Positions 23,354 through 32,545 of a stretch of 64,000 bases of DNA are shown one piece after another. Both the position numbers and the translations under genes were made by a program. The notes under the pieces were generated by a model. That model was not told where the DNA came from, made no database searches, and saw only the letters and a list, made by a program, of their open reading frames with translations. Position 1 is the stretch's first letter. Each line of letters starts with the position of its first letter. The stretch lies in NCBI GenBank assembly GCA_004802705.1, contig SGPL01000048.1, positions 1 through 64,000 on the forward strand, in the 5' to 3' direction. The DNA is from Bondarzewia mesenterica. Taxonomy: Eukaryota; Basidiomycota; Agaricomycetes; Russulales; Bondarzewiaceae.

Positions 23354-26300
23354 TTCTATGCATACGTAAGTCGCGACAACAACCGTCCACTCTTCGTCAA
23401 GCCCTCGCAGTCGGCGTTTATCGTGCTGCACCCCCTGGAGCTCCCCACACCTTCCAAACTTGTCACACGCCCTAGCACCGCATGCCGGAGCCCAGGCGTC
23501 CCGCAGGTGGCTTTACTCATAGACAGCTTACATGCACATATCTCTTCGCCGTCAGGCCCATCTGAGACCCTGTCGATTCCGATGGACGCTGACTTCCATT
23601 TCGCTTTATCTCTCGCGCCTCCCTCTTTTCTCATTTCCGGGTTGTTTCTGGTCGGTCATGCAGGCATGTTGTCCGATCGTCCGCAAATCTATATAGCTAT
23701 CTATCGATCTCTCGTACGTATTTATCAGGGTCTTTCTGGATTTTGCTTTTTCCCCCCTCCTTTTGCCAATTACCTCTGTTTTCGCTGGAAAACTGTCGTC
23801 GGCGGTGGTGGTAAGGCGTCGCTTGGTGAACGACACTCAAAGTTTTGTGCCGAACACCGAAGATCCGATCATTCCACGTTAACTATTCAACATTCAGGGA
23901 TCCATCATTCGGAACGCAACCGAAGATGCGTTCAAGCGCGTAGTTGAGCCTGAGCATCGATGATAACTGACATGAGGTCGGATACGCACGGACGACCCGC
24001 GTCGAGCTCAAACCTCAAATACGTTCGAAAAGCCCTCCGCCTGACCCGATGCACATCGAATGCATACGCGAACGCGTCATTCCTGTCATAAGTATATTTC
24101 TTGTGAAACCGCGACCGTTGACGCGATTCCCCCAGTGTCTAAACGACGGAATCAAAATCGTGAGCGCTAGCCGGTATGTACGGTAGCCTTTTCATGCGGT
24201 CGCCCGCGCACCAGATCTTTCCCCCAAGAGATCCTGTCGCGCGCGGCTGATCAGACCGAGATGGGTAGCTTTTTGAATGCACAGCCGTCCCCGGTGTCTT
24301 CGAATTCTTGAGCGCACAAAGCGCGCGAATTCTCAAAAGCGCCCCCTCCAACGAGGGTGGATCCTGACTCATCGCTCCGTCTCATTGTCAATTGCGGGCG
24401 CGCCTTTTGATCTGCACCCACGCGCGACTCTGGATCGTGCGCGCGCGATATGGCTCGTTTACTTACCTGCAACGACGCATCGCCACCATAACACCGCCAG
24501 CACCGCGCATCTGTGTACATGCATGCTGTATGCCGCTCTTCTTGCAGTCGAGAGATGGGTGCGTAGTCACTAGCTAGAGGTACGTGACTTGTAAATGCAT
24601 ACGATACGTGAGCTTGTGGTTGACTGTCGGATTCAAAGAATCACGGCAGCGGGTCAGAAACAGCCCATAACATCTTCTTTCCTATCATCGCGCGACGTGC
24701 GCAATTGCCGTGCACAAGCGCCTACGAAATTAAATAAACTCTGCACTAAATGTGGTCACTGGACTCATCCGCGCGATGTCCTTGACCGTTAATAATTTTA
24801 CGGCCGGTGAGATCAGATTTCGGGTGATCTCTACTTCGAATTTTTGATAACTCTTTGCGGCAGGTCGTGGCACGCAACGGATTTCGACGAAAAACACTCG
24901 TCGACTCGGACTCCACCGCCCCCACCTTGTCGAATCTGCGAGAGAGATCCGAGCTTGAAAGCCTGAGGCAGATCGCCATCGACCGTTCTAATATCATGCT
25001 CTCCACCGCTTCCGCACTGTGATCTAGGGTACTGTCAGCCGCCCTTGCACAAACTCTATGATCTATGTATCTGCAGAAGAGGATGGCCAATTCGAACGCG
25101 TTGATCGTCGGGGACAGCTGTCATGGCCGTATCCCACAAGGTGAAAAGCGCGTAGAGTCTCAGCGCCCAGCATATGCGGGATGCCAATGTACATATATGT
25201 GTACGCGACGGTACGTTTTTATTTCGGCTGAACGGACTCGTCGATTCTGGAGCTGGACCAGTTTATTCTAGGTGGGACCCTGGTTGGACCTTCGTGGTCT
25301 CGCTCTCGTTTTTTTTTTGCTGCGTTCCGTTATGTGGGTACGGATCAGGAAGGTTTGATGCTTCGTGCTCATGTCGTGTTCTCAGTCTGGGCGAGTTCCA
25401 TCGGTTCTGAATCATTCCAAAGTTACTTGTAATTGACCGTATGTATCTAGGTGATGCAGGCCGTTGCAATCGTCCGACACCACGCCGTGGTTCTACAGTT
25501 CTACAACACACCGGACCGCCCGCGTCACCACGAACAGCGTCCGAATACTAGCTACGTCCCTGTCATGGGCCATGGGCCCACCTGCGAGGTTGATAAGTCC
25601 GTCGTAATGTCTGAGACTCGTTCCTCAGCGGATCTGGCCTGGAAGTCTTCACGTATCAATCGAACACCCATCCTTCCGAGTCGGAAGTCCTTCATGAGGG
25701 TGAGGGCGACATCCTCAGGTCCCTGGTGCGGCTTTGGGCGGTTCGAGAATGGGAGTCTGTTCCACTTTGCGCCCCCTTGCGCTTGCGTTTCGCTTTGCTG
25801 GGTGGGCCATATCCACATCCACGAGCGAATGACCTCTTGGCCCAGATGGCCTTGAGTGATTTAGGTTATGTTCTTGCCCGCATTGCCTTGGCAAAAGACT
25901 TTGTTTGCTTCCGTGCGGACCCGATGAATCATTCACAAAGCCCTTTCGTGAAGACGCCTCAGCTTGGACGAAATCCATCATTTCACCTCACTGGACTGGC
26001 GTTTCGACACACCACAGTCATTGTACTGTCACAAGTACCCTACTTATTATCTCCCCGGATGACGTCTGAATGCGACTTCCACCTGGCCACCTCTGGCGTT
26101 TGCGCTTCCAGCAGCACATCTCCCACTCCTCATCCTCATCGCCCTCCGGATCGGCCTCGTACACGTTCAAATCCATCACCCACTCCTCGCCGTCGTCGAG
26201 TCCCAGTCACATTTCGCTATGCGAGTGCTGCGAGCCTCTTGTCAACTTTCCGCTTCGCCGGACGGGCCATTTCAACGAGCGAAACTTCCCGACACCTGAT

Positions 26301-27423
26301 TTTCAAGCTCTCCTCACTGTCGCTGCAAACGTCATCACCGTCGTCTAACTGGATGTCCCAGACGAACTGCCCGCCTCGCCATTTCCCCTAAGGCGGCCCT
26401 GCCCACCTGCGGCCTGTGCTCTGTCTTGGTCGCTTTGCGATCATCCCTGTGGAACCACCGCGGCGATGACTGCTCCAACCTCCGTTCTTCCTAACAACAA
26501 GTTTAGGGACTTGAGAAATATGGTCAAGTGCCTGTAACTTATTACTATCGTCTGCTTTCCTTCCATCGTCGGCTGTGGGCTGGTGAGGAAGCTGGTCGCT
26601 TTCTGTGATGGTGAAATGAAAAAGGGTTCACATCTCCCGTTCGCAATTCGCACGAGCGGAAGCTATTTGAATGCGCCTACCATTATAGTATCACTACTAT
26701 GAAGTCTTATCCTCATCCTAAGTACTTCAATCCCCCCTTAATAGTTTTTTTTTTGCTTCAATTTTATGCAGTGTAGCTACAGCAATCTGATATACGAAGG
26801 TATCTACAGTAAGCCTTACCTCGTGGCTAGTCCGCGGATAGCAGATCGCGTCGTGTTAGGAATGAAGCGAAGCGGACGTGAAAAAAGGAGAAGAACAGGA
26901 AGCGAGGCATAGTAGGAACGAAACAAAAAGAGTATGAGATGGGAATAAGATGAAAGGAGGATGTGTGAGAGAGAAGAAGCGATCGGAGGCCGAACGTAGA
27001 CGGACGGGGATTTCGAGATGGAGGATGACGGCGAGGACGATATACGGGAAGGTGTTTCTTGTACTGTCACTAGCATTGGTCGCGATTGTCATGGTGGAGA
27101 AAGAGTCGAAGGATCTTGCGAGGCAGGAAGAGCACGGGTAAAATGAGACACAGTGAGTGCATGAATGTGAAAATAGACATTGTCCGAGAAGCGGAGATTG
27201 ATGTCTGCGGAGGACTCGTCGAACTGCCCATCTGCAGCGCGAATATCATTTATGGTGGATTGGAGATCGACGTGCTGTGGCGCTGTCACAGGGCGGTGAA
27301 GAATCGACGGCAGATGATGCAGGCGCATCAACATGATTTACCCTGCTCGCTCATGCGCTAGTCGCATGACATGGTAGGGGGTGAGACTTACTCAACACCG
27401 ATATGTATCCTCGTCCGGTCATG
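23354..27423. other. 4-kb gene-poor stretch
   Basis: The many frames over 60 codons overlap on both strands and show no family match. One plus-strand stretch at 26.07-26.45 kb reads somewhat like protein and is listed separately. There is no repeat shared with the rest of the window. The first few hundred bases include the P450 3' region. Confidence 0.5.
26070..26450 (+). pseudogene. Possible coding remnant, function unknown
   Basis: From ATG 26070 a 92-codon frame includes WRLRFQQHISHSSSSS, SHISLCECCEPLVNFP, RRTGHFNERNFP and DFQALLTVAANVI. It then meets a TAA at 26346, after which the same frame continues as LDVPDELPASPFPLRRPC. The non-repetitive, protein-like composition across the stop suggests a decayed or mis-called gene, or an exon with an unrecognised intron. 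I could not extend it upstream and know no family for it. Confidence 0.25.
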
Positions 27424-28311
27424 TTACAGAAACCAAGAGATGCCGAATAGCATCTTCTCAACCGCATCTATCTCTTCCTGACGACGCTCTCCAGGAAACA
27501 CAGTTTCTAGCACCCTTGACCATCGTTGCGTCATAAGGTCGGGGCTGTGCATTCGACAGTACTCCCAGAACTCGGGATAGAACCCAGCATTGGCCCAGTC
27601 GATGATGCCGGTTATTGTTGACCCGTCGACCATGATGTTCTTGGGTACAAGATCGACATGTGTAAAGCGTATTGCGGCGTTACGAGGTATTCGATTGAGC
27701 AGCTCGTTCGCCTCTCGCTCTCCGCCCGGACACATGAGCAGCAGTCGATGAAAGTGATCGCGAAATTCGGCCACGGTCGTGAATACTTGCTTCGGCTGAT
27801 ATGGGGGATAGACGAGAAGGGTGCGATATGGATCGCCAGTTATCGAGCCAAGCGTCTTCGACTTGACGCTGCCGATGCGGGCGACGATCGATTTGAGCTG
27901 GCCTGCGATGTGGTCAAGCTGCTGTTCCGACAAAGTCTCGATGACTTTGTCGAGCGAAGCATCGGGCACTTCCTCCATGCAGATGTACCAAACGCCAGTA
28001 GGATCAGTGGCAGCGTCAGGCAGCGGCATGGTCCATGGTACCCTGCTCCGAGCCGAGTCTGGGTAGTGAAGGATGCATGGAACGGGTAAGGATAGCTTCT
28101 CGTGAGCGAAACGGGTGCAGAGGACCTCTTCCGCGAGCTCGTCTCCGCCGTACTTGATGACGACTCCATCTGCCGTCCTGACTACCCTCTTTCCAAAACA
28201 ACCGAGGTCGTAGAGCATGTTTGGTGAGGTGATGGCATCCAGATCGTCGTACGACTTTGGCAGCCAAAGCTTGGTCGCTTTCGATTTGAAAGAGTGCGAT
28301 GGCAATCTCAT
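27424..28311 (-). CDS. Aminoglycoside phosphotransferase (APH)-like kinase, 295 aa
   Basis: This is an intronless frame starting MRLPSHSFKSK and ending GISWFL. It has the APH/choline kinase layout: a nucleotide-binding N-lobe around VRTADGVVIKYG, a hinge near WYICMEEV, the catalytic loop THVDLVPKNIMVDG (HxDxxxxN, about residues 217-227) and the metal-binding IIDWANAGF. The trailing EFWEYCRMH is typical of the many fungal APH paralogues. In fungi these are orphan small-molecule kinases of unknown substrate, so the family name does not imply antibiotic resistance. It is transcribed away from the duplicated segment R. Confidence 0.9.
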   Translation of the reverse strand: MRLPSHSFKSKATKLWLPKSYDDLDAITSPNMLYDLGCFGKRVVRTADGVVIKYGGDELAEEVLCTRFAHEKLSLPVPCILHYPDSARSRVPWTMPLPDAATDPTGVWYICMEEVPDASLDKVIETLSEQQLDHIAGQLKSIVARIGSVKSKTLGSITGDPYRTLLVYPPYQPKQVFTTVAEFRDHFHRLLLMCPGGEREANELLNRIPRNAAIRFTHVDLVPKNIMVDGSTITGIIDWANAGFYPEFWEYCRMHSPDLMTQRWSRVLETVFPGERRQEEIDAVEKMLFGISWFL

Positions 28312-28584
28312 TTTTCAATCCTTTAGTCCCGGTTTGGTCCTGGCCATGAGCAGAGGTCAGAAAGCATCCTCACCGAATTCTAGCCGGCGTAGACAGAGCT
28401 CGCAGGCTGCTGATGCNGCCGACTGAGGTGGTTGATCGACGACGGGTGGGGGGGGGTGGGGGGCGAAGTGAAGCAGAAGGATCTCTTCTCTCAAAGTGGG
28501 GACGCTCATTGCGGCCGTCCGAAGCTGGAGGGACGAACGCTGGAACCGGCGGTGCTGTCACTGGCTCATTGAAAACACGTCGGT

Positions 28585-28631
28585 CTAGTCTCCGTAGCGA
28601 CCTACACAGAAGACAGTCGTTCTGTGTTAAG
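28585..28631 (-). repeat. 47-bp hairpin repeat, copy 3, abutting duplicated segment R
   Basis: A perfect stem ACACAGAA/TTCTGTGT with loop GACAGTCG, flanked by CTAG on the left and TTAAG on the right. Homology between copies R and L begins immediately after this unit, at 28632, and copy L has no hairpin unit at the matching point. It therefore marks the exact border of the shared segment. An N call lies 168 bp to the left (28417). Confidence 0.65.
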
Positions 28632-30882
28632 TGCGCTTGCCACTGTGGAATTCTTGAGCATGAGACCTGATATAGAAGACTCGGAACACATTGTAATGAA
28701 GTGAATAACGCGGCGGACTTATTCGAACTCCCCCAGTCCCACGTACGACGGACAATGTGACAAAATGAAAATATGCGGAGCACTCTGGGAATCGTTTGCA
28801 GTCGCGCAAATGATTGGGCCAGCTCTTTTTTTTTCCCTACGATTTATTGGATGGAAAGCCGGCGTCGACATGGCTCATCCCACGTACGTACTGTTTAAAT
28901 TGTTGGATCAGCGGCTCGCTGCATGCATGCACAATTCACATGTCATGTCGTGAACAATTAAATATTTGAACGGCGCATGGGGGGCCATTGAGGCATCGCA
29001 ACAGAAGTTTATTAAAAACAGTTACTGAGACTACAAATACATTTAAACACCACTCCCATCAAATTTCCATCTAACAAAGAAGGCTCTAAGCAACACAATC
29101 GTGAAGGAGATCACACAGATTCAATATCAGGATCAGGACTTACATTTGGCATGTTCGCTGAACTTCAGTCCCCCGACGGGTTCAGCTGTGCACATCCCTG
29201 CTGTATCTCATCGACGACGGCTCGAAATTTCGCTTCACCATCTTCCTCCAAAATATCGCAATCCCAACGTTCGGCCGGCGCAGTATCGGTCGAAGACAGA
29301 TATTTGCGAGGGATGGGAAGGGGAAGGATGATCGCGTTCTCTCCTTTCGCAGGGATGTCGAGTCGGTAGAAGCACAGCCTCGTCCCCATAGCGCTGACTC
29401 CATGCAATGTCGGGAGAGGGCATGTCATGGCCACCTCTGCCATCCGCGACCGGATCTGTGTGTCGGCCTTCTGACGCGCAGACGCGAGTTCGATGTCCCC
29501 TGGGGCCTTCAGCTGCACTATGAAGAGAGGCTTGCCCTCGAGCCTCACTTCGTAGGCGAAAAGGCCGTCGCCTGATTCCCAAAATCGAGGTTCCGTGAAC
29601 CGGGGATCGACATTGAAGTCGGAGTCAACCGGGAAGAGGGTGTAAAGGAGTTTGTTGTAAGGCCCGTGAAATTCATTCTCACAGGGATTGGGGGGAACTC
29701 CTTGGAACCGTTCAAGGACTCTTGATGGCCAAGGCATGACAGGCGATGGGTGAGTGGATGTGGGATGAGGGATGGTCGTCGGTACGGAAGGTTCACGTAT
29801 GTACATGCCAACCCCTGTCAACGACTCCACATCTCGTGTCCGCCTATGACGGTGCCGCAATGAGTGACACTGAATACTTACTGAGTTGCGGAACATCCAC
29901 CTTCGGAATGCCCTCAGGGGCCTCAACTACTTACAGTACGGATTATCACGTAGACTCACATTTGGAAATGGCAGACCTGAGAAAACAGAAAACCTTCTGA
30001 GGATGGAATGGCTTTGTGCCATTGAAGTACTTTGAGTAAGTTCCTGGCAGCATCAACATGGACAGCCGGTGATCAAGTTGGGAAGATTCGACAGCCTGAC
30101 CTGAGAACCCCGTCCGTTCTTTTTTTTTTCTAGCGCCGAATGTGCCTTGGACCAATGGTAGAAGGTTAGCGCGACAGCTCCTGGCACTGGCCGCGGAGGA
30201 GAACTGACAGTTGGATTGCATCGCGAGGGAACAGCCAAATTACAAACTTGTCTCCCCGGCGGTTTTGTCGTTTTTGAACGATGATGCTGGTCGTGATTTA
30301 TGTAGACAGGTAAGAGGATTCATGGCTCACCGACATGCGCGCAGTTGCGACGTTAGCGCGTCGACGAGGAGAATGGGTTGTGCTCACCGCTAGAATACTA
30401 ACCAGTAATATGATCAATATTTTCAGTCGAGAACGCCGACGCTGCGGTGGCCACACTGGCCTCAAAAAGTGTTCTAGACACAGTGAGTCCCCGCCTCCAA
30501 CCACGACGATGAAGAGAAGCAAAGTGCGTGAGACGATCCGCTGTAAGCCGTCGCGGCGGCCAACTTCGAGTCGGTCGCTCCGATACAGACTCACTGATGC
30601 GTTGGTCCTTCCAAATACAATAACAAAAAACACCACTCCAGCACCCACCACCGTCCGCAAAGTGCACCAGCAAAGTGCGTGTTGTCGATTGTCTTCTCTT
30701 GCTATTTTCCGGTACCCATAACTATCCCTCCAAACAACCTACATAAACTCTCAACATTCAACATCGATGACGTCCACGGTCGACAACCCCGCGCTAGCCT
30801 CCGTCCACTGGCAAACCACTCTTGTTGGCTCTGACCGGGACCACGACCACACCCGCTCTTCTGGTGTTCTCACATTCGACGA
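28632..30882 (-). repeat. Segmental duplication, copy R
   Basis: This is the inverted partner of 13668-16562, with the hAT insertion absent. It contains the 253-aa ORF, the intergenic region and the first ~39 codons of the 408-aa gene. The two copies enclose about 12 kb with the membrane protein, P450 and APH genes. Confidence 0.85.
29165..29926 (-). CDS. Repeat-borne protein, 253 aa, possible PD-(D/E)xK-type fold
   Basis: This is the only intact member of three copies in the window. Conserved blocks are VESLTGVGMYIREPS, GPYNKLLYTLFPVDSDF, AYEVRLEGKPLFIVQLK, DTQIRSRMAE, LHGVSAMGTRLCFYRLD and ERWDCDILEEDGEAKFRAVV. A beta-strand-like VQLK after an acidic-rich segment, followed by a helix beginning ASARQKADTQI, recalls the (E/Q)xK motif of Mrr-like nucleases. 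This is inference only, and I do not recognise the family with certainty. The start is uncertain: upstream of HRRTRDVES the ATG seen in copy L reads TTG here, and a GTAAGT near 29884 may be an intron donor. It is divergent from the 408-aa gene, about 840 bp apart. Confidence 0.6.
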   Translation of the reverse strand: MRPLRAFRRWMFRNSVSIQCHSLRHRHRRTRDVESLTGVGMYIREPSVPTTIPHPTSTHPSPVMPWPSRVLERFQGVPPNPCENEFHGPYNKLLYTLFPVDSDFNVDPRFTEPRFWESGDGLFAYEVRLEGKPLFIVQLKAPGDIELASARQKADTQIRSRMAEVAMTCPLPTLHGVSAMGTRLCFYRLDIPAKGENAIILPLPIPRKYLSSTDTAPAERWDCDILEEDGEAKFRAVVDEIQQGCAQLNPSGD

Positions 30883-31993
30883 CCTTTTGGCTATGGCTGC
30901 AGAGTATCAGACCGGCACTGGGCACACACCTCGAGAAAACCCTCAGCCAACAACAGCTCCTCGCCCCAAGAACGTCATGTCTCTCGAAGCCATCCTATCG
31001 CCCGTCTCGTCCGATTACTCGTCTCTATCAACTGGCTCTGGCAACCACCCCGAGGCTCGCGGTCCTACGAACTCTGCTCGCCAGACTCCTCAACCTCAGC
31101 TCGAATCCAGTGCGCATGTATCAGACCAACCTCAACCTTGCCGCGTCACCACAAGTCCCATCCTGCCCATCCTCGTGCATCCCACACCTGCCCGTCGTTC
31201 TCTCTCAATCCATCCTCGCCCACCCCCATTCGCAGCTCCCTACATCGCGCCCCTCCCCGCGCCATCCACCCGCCCGTGCTCGCACGCCGCTCATCGCAAA
31301 GTCGAATCCTGGGCCCACCCTTCTTCATCCACCATCTCAGGCTGGACGCCTCCCACAGAAGAACCCTCGATATCCCACACACGCGCCGTCGACCCCCCAG
31401 GCGCCCACCTCTGGCGTTACAACCGGCACGACCGCCAAGACCAAATCGTCGCCCTCGCCGAAGCCCAAAGCATCGAAGACGCGCTCGCACTCCTTCACCA
31501 CGACGCCCGCACCGTCCCCACGACCGCACCGCGCGGCGGCATCGCTCCCTCTCTCGCCTTCGCCATCACCAATGCCATGCACAGAGAACGCACCTGCACT
31601 GAGACCGACTCGGCACGCCCTTCCCCTTCTCCTTCCAGCTCCGAGTTCGCACGAGACGAGAAGAAGAAGAACAAGGGTAGAGCCACGTCGTCCGAGTTGA
31701 GGACGCTGACCCAGCAGCGCATGGCGAGACGAGAAGACCAAGACGTATCTACCACCTCGCACAGCTCCACCGCCCCTGGTACTGGTACTCGCACTCGGCG
31801 CGCTCCTGGTTCTTCAGCGCGTCCCTCTGCCCCTGTGGGATCGAAATCGGGAACAGACCTTCGGTCCAGCAATCTCGGGCTCAATCTCAAACGAAAAAGG
31901 CTTGAAGACGACTACGATTTCGATGGGGACGATGATTGCGACGACGATGACGACGACGACGACGAATATCTGCCCAAGAAGTTTTGCCAGTGA
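30767..31993 (+). CDS. Disordered, acidic-tailed protein of unknown function, 408 aa
   Basis: This is a single-exon frame from MTSTVDNPALASVHWQ to EYLPKKFCQ. Residues ~20-200 are Ser/Pro/Thr-rich and low-complexity. A short structured-looking block HLWRYNRHDRQDQIVALAEA with EDALALLHHD lies near residues 215-250. A Lys-rich stretch (DEKKKNKGRA), a basic LKRKRLEDD that could be a nuclear localisation signal, and a run of aspartates follow. No family is recognised. Its first ~39 codons are duplicated as a pseudogene at 13784. The open frame over 1.2 kb with high GC supports a real gene, but composition alone can keep such frames open. Confidence 0.55.
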   Translation: MTSTVDNPALASVHWQTTLVGSDRDHDHTRSSGVLTFDDLLAMAAEYQTGTGHTPRENPQPTTAPRPKNVMSLEAILSPVSSDYSSLSTGSGNHPEARGPTNSARQTPQPQLESSAHVSDQPQPCRVTTSPILPILVHPTPARRSLSIHPRPPPFAAPYIAPLPAPSTRPCSHAAHRKVESWAHPSSSTISGWTPPTEEPSISHTRAVDPPGAHLWRYNRHDRQDQIVALAEAQSIEDALALLHHDARTVPTTAPRGGIAPSLAFAITNAMHRERTCTETDSARPSPSPSSSEFARDEKKKNKGRATSSELRTLTQQRMARREDQDVSTTSHSSTAPGTGTRTRRAPGSSARPSAPVGSKSGTDLRSSNLGLNLKRKRLEDDYDFDGDDDCDDDDDDDDEYLPKKFCQ

Positions 31994-32545
31994 TGCCCTT
32001 CTACCATCAGAACCCTCATTCCCTCCTTGCTTCAATGCTTGGCCTCGTCTGCATAAGTATATCCATCATGCATCGGCTCCGTCTCCCTTTACCGAATTGC
32101 ACTCTTCGCGAACCTTTCGTCTCTTGTTGCCAATCTCCTCATGTACCATTTCATTTTCAATCATGCACGCCGGATACCTTGCAATTCCCTTATATTATCA
32201 TCGTCCCAATGTCAGATTCTATGCGATGTTACGTAAAATGCGATACCAGATTATTGAGGAGCACAAGGAGCGATGCAAAGTCCAGATACTACGGATAGAC
32301 TACGGTCGGAAAGAGGGGGGTCGTCACACGCGTAGCGCGAGTATGAAATGGAGGAGGGGAAAGAAACCAAGCCATGATCCATATTGCTATGCCAAACGAG
32401 CGGAGAGAATGGGAACGAGAAACGAGGGTCCAGATATACAAAACGAGTCGCGTAAAGTCCACTGCAAACGACCGTGTGAGAGGGAGATGAGGGGGTTAAA
32501 GTGAATTCATCACAACATGCCAGCTTATACCTTCCCCCGACCAAA
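31994..32545. other. Convergent intergenic region, no gene seen
   Basis: This separates the stops of the 408-aa gene and the chitin synthase gene, which are transcribed toward each other. It presumably holds both 3' untranslated regions. Overlapping short frames have no family resemblance. Confidence 0.6.

Noticed and set aside
28403..28450. G-rich run (28446-28463) as a G-quadruplex or telomere-like tract
   Set aside because: It is a short simple run without a TTAGGG-type repeat, next to an N base call. It is more likely ordinary low complexity or a sequencing difficulty.
31138..31890. Long frames on both strands inside the 408-aa gene
   Set aside because: They are shadow frames produced by the GC-rich, Pro/Arg-biased composition of that gene.
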